A stretch of DNA of 64,000 bases, taken from Lachnospiraceae bacterium (GTDB taxonomy: Bacteria > Bacillota > Clostridia > Lachnospirales > Lachnospiraceae). Numbering within the stretch: position 1 is the stretch's first letter; every line of letters begins with the position of its first letter. The stretch is taken from positions 1 to 64,000 of the forward strand of contig JAFQOE010000004.1 of the NCBI GenBank assembly GCA_017395635.1, given 5' to 3'. The translations under genes and the position numbers were made by a program. Of the stretch, positions 53,125 to 61,031 are shown piece after piece. Below the pieces are notes generated by a model, which saw only the letters and a program-made list of their open reading frames with translations, was not told the origin of the DNA and ran no database searches.

Positions 53125-54720
53125 TTATTCCTTATATTCTGTCGGTGATACCCCAACATTTTTCTTAAATGTACGACTAAAATAATTAGCATCCGAATAG
53201 CCTACTTCCATAGATATTTCTTTTATACTTTTCGAAGAGATTCGCAATAATTCTTTTGCTTTATCCATTCTGACATTTGTAAGGTATTCAATAAAATTGC
53301 TTCCTGTTCGCTTTTTAAATAATTTACTAAAATAGTATGGACTTATCTGTAATTGTTTTGATACTTCATCCAAAACTATATCTCTCGAATAATTTTCTTC
53401 AATAAAAAGCTGGGCTTTTTTCACAATATCAACAGTACTTTCTTCCTTCTTTGTTAATATATTACGACAGACTTCACTTATTTTCGTTTCAAACCACTCG
53501 TATAGTAATTGATATGTTTGTATTTCCATAATGTTTCCAAGATATTGACTTCTCATATTAAAACGGTATATCATACCTCCACTCTCGAAGCCTATTGTCT
53601 CAGCTCTTAACACAATTTCCAATACCTTTAGTTTAATATCCATTACATTTCGACTATGCTTTTCCACCATCCAATCATAAAAACGCTTTGCATGATAAAC
53701 GGCTTCATTTACATTACCAATCTCTACATTTTTTAAAATAAGAATTTCAGTTTCAATCGGATAATCTTCTTCGTAATTACAAAGAATTGGCAAGTCATTT
53801 ACATGAACGACAGAATCCGAACAATTATATGCCATCGAACGCATTGCTTCATTATAAGATTCTGACAAGTTCTGAATTTCATGAATTGCACCAATACCCA
53901 ATCGGAATTTTGCATCAAAAGTTCGACGTAATTCTACTATCATTTTTCTCGCATTTTCAATAATACGAATACGAATCTCGTATTCATCATTTTGCAAAGG
54001 AATGTCATATGGGACAAATGCAAGAATCATGTTTCCCATCATTGCCCCCACACAGCAATCAAAGAATTGCTTCATCGTATCTTTCATACGTGTATATTCT
54101 TTTTGTAATCTGACACTGATACCAATTGTATTTTCCATTCTATCGTTATCCGATAGTTCACCAAACTGCAACGCCATCAGATATCCTGACTCTTTCTCTA
54201 TTCCAAGAAGTGTCCTAAAATTATCTAATTCATCTTTCTCGCTGTTTTGATAAAGCAAAGAATATATAAAGCCATTCTCTATAATAGGCGTAACAATCTC
54301 CAACTTTTCTTTATTAGCCAAGTCGAGACTTCTTTTCTGTTTTGCTTCATCAACCTGTTTCATTGCAGTTTGAAGAGTCTCAACAATAACTTTCTTTTCA
54401 ATCGGCTTATTAATGTAATCTAATACACCAATCCCAATTGCATCCTTTGCATAATCAAACTTCACATAAGCACTTACAACGATAAAAATAATGTGCTTAT
54501 TATTTTTTCGAATTTCTTTCATCGCCTCAATTCCATTAATCCCCGGCATCTGAATATCCATAAAAACGATATCAGGTCTGAAATATTCAGCAAGTTCAAT
54601 TACTTTTCTTCCAGTTTTAGCAGATTCAATAATGCAATTATCTTGAAAATTTCGTTCAATGATATATTTTAATGCATCTATTACAATACTTTCATCATCC
54701 GCTATCATAATCTTATACAT
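53125..54720 (-). CDS. YesN-type response regulator with AraC DNA-binding domain
   Basis: This 531-residue regulator starts at the ATG at 54720 (AAAGGAG 7 nt upstream), overlapping the stop of the kinase gene. Receiver domain: Asp8/Asp9, phospho-acceptor Asp55 (IVFMDIQMPG) and Lys near 105. A middle domain of about 300 residues follows, then two AraC helix-turn-helix units at the end (LDEVSKQLQISPYYFSKLFK, IKEISMEVGYSDANYFSRTF). It is the likely activator of the ChvE-MmsAB importer, whose promoter lies 200 bp downstream. Confidence 0.9.
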   Translation of the reverse strand: MYKIMIADDESIVIDALKYIIERNFQDNCIIESAKTGRKVIELAEYFRPDIVFMDIQMPGINGIEAMKEIRKNNKHIIFIVVSAYVKFDYAKDAIGIGVLDYINKPIEKKVIVETLQTAMKQVDEAKQKRSLDLANKEKLEIVTPIIENGFIYSLLYQNSEKDELDNFRTLLGIEKESGYLMALQFGELSDNDRMENTIGISVRLQKEYTRMKDTMKQFFDCCVGAMMGNMILAFVPYDIPLQNDEYEIRIRIIENARKMIVELRRTFDAKFRLGIGAIHEIQNLSESYNEAMRSMAYNCSDSVVHVNDLPILCNYEEDYPIETEILILKNVEIGNVNEAVYHAKRFYDWMVEKHSRNVMDIKLKVLEIVLRAETIGFESGGMIYRFNMRSQYLGNIMEIQTYQLLYEWFETKISEVCRNILTKKEESTVDIVKKAQLFIEENYSRDIVLDEVSKQLQISPYYFSKLFKKRTGSNFIEYLTNVRMDKAKELLRISSKSIKEISMEVGYSDANYFSRTFKKNVGVSPTEYKE

Positions 54721-56200
54721 TATCTTTCTCCTTTTGTACCATCGGAATGGAAATCGCCACTTCAGTTCCCATACCATCGCCCACACTTGTAATTTCGATT
54801 ATATTTTCACAATTATAAAATGTGCGAAGTCTTGTAACCACATTATCTAATCCGATTCCTCTAGCATTTTCACCATCCGTTTTCTCTAATTCCTTATTAT
54901 TCAGAATTGCAGAAATCTTTTCCTTTGTCATCCCAATTCCGTTATCCCTAATAGATATCAACAGAGCATCCGACTCTCTTACCACCGTTAAATTAATCTT
55001 TTTTTCCCAATCAATATCTTGCAAACCGTGTTTTATACAATTCTCTACAATCGGTTGCAGAATCATACTCGGAACACTCATATTCAAGAACTCTTCTTCT
55101 ATTTGTTTTTCGTAATTAAGTTCTCCCGCATAACGAACATTTAATATATATATATAGTTATCTACTAATTCAATCTCTTCCTTAATAGTGGATAAATGAT
55201 CATTTTTCTTGACAATAAAACGAAAGAAATCTGCCACTTTATGAATATAACGATATGTTTCATCCGCATCTTCTAACATAGCAAGTTGTGCTCCCGCATT
55301 CAATGTATTAAACAAAAAGTGAGGATTAATCTGTGCCTGTAAATACTTTAACTGTGCATCTTTTAAATAGGTTTCCATCCTGATTGCATTTTCCCTCAAT
55401 ATACTTTCTGCTTCCATACTTTTTTGAAGCTTTTCAATATATTCTCCCAAACTATGAACCATCTGGTTAAACGAATGGATTACAACTCCTATCTCTGTTC
55501 GATTATCCGTTTCAATCAGCTGCACTTCCAAATTCCCTTTACCAACTTCCTCCGCTGTTCTCACCAGTTCCTTCAATGGTTTTGTAAGTCGTTTGGTCAA
55601 TACGATAATCAAACAGATATTCAAAATTCCTGTCAACACAAGAGCCAGATTATATATCATCTCCGTAAACTGAACAGAAACTAAAAGTTGATTGTATATC
55701 TCTGAATTATTACGAAACATCGTTCCATTCAAATCATTGATACAGGCAACCAAATAATCAAATAATTCGGTTGCCTGTTCACAATACATCTGATATTCTT
55801 CTATTTTCTTTTCTTTTTTTGCAGTCACTGCGTTCTCAACAGCTACAAGGTAGTTTTCTGACATATTATAAATGTTCTTTTCCATAACAAGACTATTTGA
55901 ATCAAGAATTTGCCTATTCAAGAATTTCATAAGCTCTTTGTATTCTGCCTCTCGTACATAAAATTCTCTACGTACACTTTCATCTCTCGTATTCAAATAT
56001 TCTGTCATACAAGACTGAACCTCATCCAACTTTTCCCGAAGTTCCATTAAATTCTTGTTTCCTACATATGTCTGATCCACGTTACCAATAATCACATTCA
56101 TGTTGTTATACATATATATATTAACAAAAAATAATACCGAGAACGTAAGTAAAAAAATGCATACTACTTGAGTCTGAAATGTCAATTTTTTCTTATTCAT
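54713..56200 (-). CDS. LytS/YesM-type sensor histidine kinase
   Basis: This 495-residue kinase starts at the ATG at 56200, within the last codons of the sugar-binding gene (ATGAATAA overlap). Two membrane helices (about 10-28 and near 185-210) flank an outside helical region. A HAMP segment follows, then the His_kinase motif QINPHFLFNTLN with the phospho-His near 340 and an ATPase domain with IRDNGIGM and ARGIGLDNV. This is the YesM/LytS class. In XylFII-LytS systems the outside part binds the sugar-loaded XylFII. Confidence 0.9.
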   Translation of the reverse strand: MNKKKLTFQTQVVCIFLLTFSVLFFVNIYMYNNMNVIIGNVDQTYVGNKNLMELREKLDEVQSCMTEYLNTRDESVRREFYVREAEYKELMKFLNRQILDSNSLVMEKNIYNMSENYLVAVENAVTAKKEKKIEEYQMYCEQATELFDYLVACINDLNGTMFRNNSEIYNQLLVSVQFTEMIYNLALVLTGILNICLIIVLTKRLTKPLKELVRTAEEVGKGNLEVQLIETDNRTEIGVVIHSFNQMVHSLGEYIEKLQKSMEAESILRENAIRMETYLKDAQLKYLQAQINPHFLFNTLNAGAQLAMLEDADETYRYIHKVADFFRFIVKKNDHLSTIKEEIELVDNYIYILNVRYAGELNYEKQIEEEFLNMSVPSMILQPIVENCIKHGLQDIDWEKKINLTVVRESDALLISIRDNGIGMTKEKISAILNNKELEKTDGENARGIGLDNVVTRLRTFYNCENIIEITSVGDGMGTEVAISIPMVQKEKDNV

Positions 56201-57215
56201 CTTCCAGATACCTCTCAACATTATCAATGGTAATCACTGTGTTATCCACATCAACATACTCATTAACACTTTTATTTTCAATGTAATAATCCAAGGCATC
56301 TACACAAAGTCTTCCTGTCTGTTGTATATCAACATCAACCAAAGCTGTTATTTCTCCATCTCGAACTGCCTTAATCAAAGTCTCCGAAACCCCAGAACCA
56401 ATAATCTTTACTCCTCCAGCAAAATCATAATCAACCAAGTATTGATATACCATTTCAGTATCCTTTTCATTCGCACATATCAAAATATCCGGTCCATCTT
56501 CTTTACTACTCAAAATTTCTTTTGTTCGTTCCCATAATGTGTCTTCAGAAACTGTTTTCAAGCGTTCCGTTCTAAGTCGCATCTTTAAAGACTGTCCATC
56601 TTTTTTCAAAGTTTCCCTTATTCCTAAAGCAATCTGCCCTTCATTCTCTTTGGCATCTTCATTCATTAGCAATAGGACTTCGGGCGTTTCGTCAGATGCA
56701 ATCTGAATAATTAATCGACCATACTCTCTTCCTAAATCATAATCTCCTAATCCAATATGACTTTTCCTTCTGCTCCCTACACAATCAGACAAAACTGTAG
56801 TTGTTGGAATTCCTAACTCCGCTGCCCTATTAACACTTTTTCGAAGCTCGTCATCATCTGAACCTTCTAATATAATTCCATCTACATCCATCGCTATAGC
56901 CATATTCAGATAATCTATTGTCTTATAATCCGGAAACCACTCAAGTTGTTCCACATAAACCTGTTGGCTTACTCCGTACAACTTTGCTTCTTCATATATT
57001 CTATCAGAAATGTAAGAGCCATCCACCCGACTTATAAACATATAATGACGCTTATATTGAACCACTACATCTTCTATCTCTTTTTTCTGCAACCTGGTAA
57101 ACACAACTAGTGCAACCATCAACATTCCAAAAAGCATCAACAAAAGCATAATAACTACATGATACTTATCTATCCTTACCGGATTTTTCGTATATACTTT
57201 CCTTTTCAATCTCAC
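56193..57215 (-). CDS. Membrane-anchored sugar-binding protein, XylFII-like
   Basis: This 340-residue protein starts with GTG at 57215 (GGGAG 6 nt upstream). It has one N-terminal helix (VVIMLLLMLFGMLMVALVVF) and a periplasmic-binding domain with MDVDGIILEGSDDDEL near 108, GLGDYDLGREYGRL near 152 and GEITALVDVDIQQTGRLCVD near 290. It lacks a lipobox and is not next to a permease. The order binding protein, LytS kinase, YesN regulator matches the XylFII-LytS-YesN xylose sensor of Clostridium. It is therefore a sensor subunit, not a transporter subunit. The sugar is inferred. Confidence 0.85.
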   Translation of the reverse strand: MRLKRKVYTKNPVRIDKYHVVIMLLLMLFGMLMVALVVFTRLQKKEIEDVVVQYKRHYMFISRVDGSYISDRIYEEAKLYGVSQQVYVEQLEWFPDYKTIDYLNMAIAMDVDGIILEGSDDDELRKSVNRAAELGIPTTTVLSDCVGSRRKSHIGLGDYDLGREYGRLIIQIASDETPEVLLLMNEDAKENEGQIALGIRETLKKDGQSLKMRLRTERLKTVSEDTLWERTKEILSSKEDGPDILICANEKDTEMVYQYLVDYDFAGGVKIIGSGVSETLIKAVRDGEITALVDVDIQQTGRLCVDALDYYIENKSVNEYVDVDNTVITIDNVERYLEDE

Positions 57216-57250
57216 TTTACACTCCCGGTCAAGAAATCAAAACCACAATC

Positions 57251-58933
57251 TTAGTCAATTACAAACTGTTCTACCACTTGACTAAGATCCTCAGAGCTTG
57301 ATTTGGTCTGATCAGAAAGCTCATATACCTTACTAACCATTTCTAACAAATGTTTTGCCTGATATTCTACATCCGAAATACCTTCTGTACTATCATTGAT
57401 ACTTTCTGCTATCTCGTCCACACCTGTCTTAATCTCTTCCGTCATAGCATGAAGTAAGTCTACTGATTCGCTAATTCTCATCATATCCGCTTCTATCTCT
57501 TTTGAATTATGAAGATACACTCCACTTATTTCCAAAAAATGCTCATAGTCGCTCATAATGGTTCCTTCTAAAAACTCCACTGTTTTTTCCAAACATCTCA
57601 ACGCTTCGCCTGTAACACTTCGAACATGTTCCGTTGTATCCATAATACTTGCTGCCAATCCATTTGATTGTTGTGCCAAATTACTAATCTCGCTAGCTAC
57701 TACAGCAAAACCTTTTCCTTGTTCTCCCGCACGAGCAGCTTCAATAGATGCATTCAAAGCTAACAATTCTGTCTGTTCTGCTATCTCTACAATTCCCGTA
57801 GTCAATTTATTAATCTTATCAATCTCTTTTGAACGTTCCATAATCTCCTCAGATTCTTTTCTTAAAATCTGATACATCTCTGTCGTCTTACTGCTAGCTA
57901 TCTCCGTACTAGTCTTCATTGCTACTGCATCTTCAATAACCTTGCTAACGATTTCCACTCCTCTTTGAGCCTGTTCATTAATCTCTCGAACATTGTCATT
58001 GATTCCACTTACATTCATATCAATCTGTTTTGCACTTTCCTGATTGCATTTCATCAAATCAGAAAGCGCAGAAGCAGTATTACTATTCTTCTCTGAATGA
58101 TCCTCTAATACGCCAACCACTTCTCCAAGATTATCTGCATCTAACACCAAATCTCCTGACACTGTTGACATCTTTTCTACCATCTCAATAAGCGCTTGAC
58201 GCAACGTCTCCATAGCTCGGCTGATATCTCCAATTTCATCTTTTCGCTTTATACCCTTTTTCAATTCATTCTGACTTGTAAAATCCAAAGTTGCACATTG
58301 CCCAATTACTTTAGTCACTCGCTTAATCGGTCCCGTTACTAAAGTGGCAAAGAATAGCGATGCAACAAAAGCTACTACTACCGCAATCATCGCAGCCTGA
58401 AGATTCGTCCGTATTAACGTCGATGCCATGCTAATCGCATCTTCTTTTTCAGCTATAATCAGAACAATACTTCCAATGCTATCCAACACATAGAAACCTG
58501 CCATCATATCCTTTCCGTTTTCCCGATATTCTATTACTTGGGGTTCAATCTCTACATTCAACCCACTATTAACCTCTGCAACAATTGCAATACCCAATTC
58601 ATTCACATTATCTGTTCCGATCAGAGTCTCATCAGGATGATACAAAACCTTATTACTTGAACTGATAAAATAAGGATAGCAGGAATCCACTCCATCTACT
58701 TTTACATCTTTAAACAAGTCCTGCAATTCTTCCACCAAAATCATAGAGTTACCATTCTGCTGAATACGAATCTCCACCATCTGTCCATAGGCCTTCGCCA
58801 AATTCAACATATTATTCGATACACTGTCCCCAATTAACGACTGAGCTTTTGGTATTGAAATAACCAAATTAATTACAACTGCTACTGCTACACATAACAT
58901 TCCCATAAATGCTACCTTTGTCTTAAGCTTCAT
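57251..58933 (-). CDS. Methyl-accepting chemotaxis protein
   Basis: This 560-residue receptor has a helix at about 8-27, an outside Cache-like domain (YPYFISSSNKVLYHPDETLI), a second helix near 182-204, a HAMP domain and a signalling domain. The hairpin tip reads EQTELLALNASIEAARAG. GGAGGGG precedes the ATG. It lies 35 nt before the XylFII-like gene in the same direction, so chemotaxis and the sugar sensor may be expressed together. Its presence suggests a motile organism. Confidence 0.9.
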   Translation of the reverse strand: MKLKTKVAFMGMLCVAVAVVINLVISIPKAQSLIGDSVSNNMLNLAKAYGQMVEIRIQQNGNSMILVEELQDLFKDVKVDGVDSCYPYFISSSNKVLYHPDETLIGTDNVNELGIAIVAEVNSGLNVEIEPQVIEYRENGKDMMAGFYVLDSIGSIVLIIAEKEDAISMASTLIRTNLQAAMIAVVVAFVASLFFATLVTGPIKRVTKVIGQCATLDFTSQNELKKGIKRKDEIGDISRAMETLRQALIEMVEKMSTVSGDLVLDADNLGEVVGVLEDHSEKNSNTASALSDLMKCNQESAKQIDMNVSGINDNVREINEQAQRGVEIVSKVIEDAVAMKTSTEIASSKTTEMYQILRKESEEIMERSKEIDKINKLTTGIVEIAEQTELLALNASIEAARAGEQGKGFAVVASEISNLAQQSNGLAASIMDTTEHVRSVTGEALRCLEKTVEFLEGTIMSDYEHFLEISGVYLHNSKEIEADMMRISESVDLLHAMTEEIKTGVDEIAESINDSTEGISDVEYQAKHLLEMVSKVYELSDQTKSSSEDLSQVVEQFVID

Positions 58934-59019
58934 AACACCCCTCCAGTCCTATTACTATTGCTATTCCAATTATACTACAAAAGAATTAAAAATAAAAGCC
59001 TATTTCTTTTTTTATTAAT

Positions 59020-59850
59020 CTAATGTATCTTACTCAAATTATACGAATATTTTGCCTTTTTAAGAGATGACAACCACTTAGAGTTCGGTCTTTTATGTCC
59101 CGGAAACTCCGCATCCGATTTTAGAAAATAACGATATCTTCCACTTAATCTATCATCCCATGTTACATCCACATTGTACCAACACTTTCCAATCTTCACC
59201 ATATTCCAAGCATGATTCTTTCCCTTAATGTAAATACACGGTATATCCATTTCCTGCAAAATTCGTTGAAATGCTAATGCATACGACATACACATCCCTT
59301 TCCCTTTCACAAAAGCATGATATGGGTTGTAATAGTTCTCATCATACGACATATGATTAATCAAATAGTCATGAGCTCTCCTAACTCTCATCACATTACT
59401 TCCTTTTCCAATTCGTTTCACAATCTTCTTCACCCTCTTGTCTATCTGGCGCTCTTGTTTCTTTGTCGTAAGATATCCAAATTGAAAAGTAACATACTTG
59501 GTATCTGTTCCACATATAGTAATGCAGTAACCGGACACAATTCCTGTTATATAACCATCTTCCCTGGCCACCTTGTCAAAAAAAGTTGTATAAGACTTCG
59601 ATATACTACGATATTTCTTAAAATCCTTATATATCCCCTCATAATAATACGAAAACTGCGTTTTATGCTTTTTCATTCCGACCACCATACTACGTATCAT
59701 AACCTTCTCATTCTTAACAACTTTCACATCAGATGGCAAATCTACAGACTTGGCATAAGTATATTTCCCTTGAAACAACAATAGTGTACATAATAGTAAC
59801 AGCACACATTTCCCACATCTTCTTTGCATTACAATAATCTGTTGTAACAT
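59020..59850 (-). CDS. Secreted transglutaminase-like protein
   Basis: This 276-residue protein starts at the ATG at 59850 (GGAGG 8 nt upstream). It has a signal-type helix (KCVLLLLCTLLLFQGKYTYA). The transglutaminase-like domain covers about 140-250, with the catalytic Cys in GKGMCMSYALAF, His in KGKNHAWNMV and Asp in YNVDVTWDD. The family includes proteases and cross-linking enzymes, so the reaction here is not known. It is expected outside the cell or in the wall. No partner is evident. Confidence 0.82.
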   Translation of the reverse strand: MLQQIIVMQRRCGKCVLLLLCTLLLFQGKYTYAKSVDLPSDVKVVKNEKVMIRSMVVGMKKHKTQFSYYYEGIYKDFKKYRSISKSYTTFFDKVAREDGYITGIVSGYCITICGTDTKYVTFQFGYLTTKKQERQIDKRVKKIVKRIGKGSNVMRVRRAHDYLINHMSYDENYYNPYHAFVKGKGMCMSYALAFQRILQEMDIPCIYIKGKNHAWNMVKIGKCWYNVDVTWDDRLSGRYRYFLKSDAEFPGHKRPNSKWLSSLKKAKYSYNLSKIH

Positions 59851-59956
59851 AATAACCGCCTCCATTCCCATTCATCACAAACTCTCAACTTCTTCATTGC
59901 AGCTCTAAGTCTGCTCGTTCAGATTTCTGTATATTTCTATATTTCCAAGTATACAA

Positions 59957-59990
59957 AAAGGGTTGTCCAAACTATCGGACAACCCTTTAT
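59957..59990 (-). terminator. Terminator after the small HTH gene
   Basis: A 12-bp stem AAAGGGTTGTCC / GGACAACCCTTT (59957-59968 with 59977-59988), with TTTTTGTATA at the minus-strand exit. Confidence 0.7.
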
Positions 59991-60078
59991 ATAAACTCAT
60001 ATATACCCCTAATATACAACATGTTTGTTGTAAGCACTACTCCACGCTCTTCAACATTATGTCAACTGCGTAGCATAT

Positions 60079-60270
60079 TCATACCAATTCGTTCATCATA
60101 TCATCCGGATTAATACCCAGATAGATGCATAATCGAATTAACTCGTCAGCCATTAATTCTTTTTTACTATTAACTAACGCCTGAACATCTATTCCAATAT
60201 CCTTCTTCACACGTTCCATAGAAATATTGGACTTTATCATATAATCAAACAGATACTTTTCAGCCTTCAT
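60079..60270 (-). CDS. Small HTH (Cro-like) protein
   Basis: This 63-residue protein starts at the ATG at 60270 (AAAGGGAG upstream). The middle (RVKKDIGIDVQALVNSKKEL) and the following LCIYLGINPDDM resemble the shortened helix-turn-helix of small XRE proteins. It is divergent from the XRE gene at 60460, and the shared region has repeated AGAATTTCAAT sites (about 60301 and 60340). They may form a small regulatory pair. Confidence 0.65.
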   Translation of the reverse strand: MKAEKYLFDYMIKSNISMERVKKDIGIDVQALVNSKKELMADELIRLCIYLGINPDDMMNELV

Positions 60271-60380
60271 AGAAACTCCCTTTACCATTCCATTCTAACC
60301 AGAATTTCAATATCATTTACCATTATATTCCACCTTTAATAGAATTTCAATTTATTTTTTCTTGAAAACATAGAAATGAA

Positions 60381-60409
60381 TTGACACTTAGATTTTGTTT
60401 TTATAAGAT
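60381..60409 (+). promoter_or_regulatory. Promoter of the XRE gene at 60460
   Basis: TTGACA at 60381-60386, a 17-bp spacer and TAAGAT at 60404-60409, about 50 nt before the start codon. Confidence 0.7.
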
Positions 60410-60459
60410 GATACCAGTGAATATCATAGTTACAATTTTTTATAGAAACGGAGAACTTT

Positions 60460-60804
60460 ATGAATCAGTCTAGCATTGGAAAATGGTTACGACATTACAG
60501 AAAAGCTGCTAACCTTTCCGTCAATGAAGTAATCGAAAAATTCGAAAGAGAATACGATATTACCTACACTAACAAAGCGGTATATGGTTGGGAAAGTGGT
60601 CAGAACCAACCTCCTGCTGATACATTTTTAATCCTATGCAGGATGTATAACATTACTAACATTGTTGAATCCATGGGCTATTCTTCATCCAAGGAACACA
60701 TTCCATTGTTACTTACTGCTAAAGAAGAGGAACTGATTATAAAATATCGTGAAAATCCAAAACATCAGTCATCCATTCACAAATTATTGGATATGGAAGA
60801 ATAA
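60460..60804 (+). CDS. XRE-family regulator
   Basis: This 114-residue protein has an N-terminal helix-turn-helix over about 5-65 (GKWLRHYRKAANLSVNEVIE, then AVYGWESGQNQPPADTFLIL). The C-terminal 45 residues have SKEHIPLLLTAKEEELIIKY, a Lachnospiraceae-type tail. GGAG lies 6 nt before the ATG. It is a single gene, divergent from the 63-residue HTH protein. Target genes are unknown. Confidence 0.85.
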   Translation: MNQSSIGKWLRHYRKAANLSVNEVIEKFEREYDITYTNKAVYGWESGQNQPPADTFLILCRMYNITNIVESMGYSSSKEHIPLLLTAKEEELIIKYRENPKHQSSIHKLLDMEE

Positions 60805-60841
60805 TAATTATAGAATTTTCTAATCATTATGTATAAGAACA

Positions 60842-60973
60842 AAGAGTTTGCTTACAAACTCTTCGCGCGCGAGCGGTGTCCAAAGGACATATTTCTTTTC
60901 CGCGAGCTGCGCATCCTTGCGGAGCATTTTTGTGATATAGGATGTTCCTCACAGAGGAATTTCCTATATCACA
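60842..60973. repeat. GC-rich hairpin repeat cluster
   Basis: After the XRE gene come a perfect hairpin (AAGAGTTTG-ctta-CAAACTCTT, 60842-60863), a GC-rich stretch (CGCGCGCGAGCGG, GTCC-aaa-GGAC, TTGCGGAGC) and a second hairpin. That one pairs TGTGATATAGGA (60931-60942) with TCCTATATCACA (60962-60973), with TTCCTC/GAGGAA inside. It has no coding frame with a start. Composition is unlike the flanks. Confidence 0.6.
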
Positions 60974-60975
60974 AT

Positions 60976-61026
60976 AAAGAGATATCGAATCCATACTTAT
61001 CTATACATTCGATATCTCTTTTTATT
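60976..61026. terminator. Bidirectional terminator between XRE and M29 genes
   Basis: A 15-bp perfect stem AAAGAGATATCGAAT / ATTCGATATCTCTTT (60976-60990 with 61007-61021), T-rich on the plus side. It serves the convergent genes on either side. Confidence 0.75.
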
Positions 61027-61031
61027 ATTCT

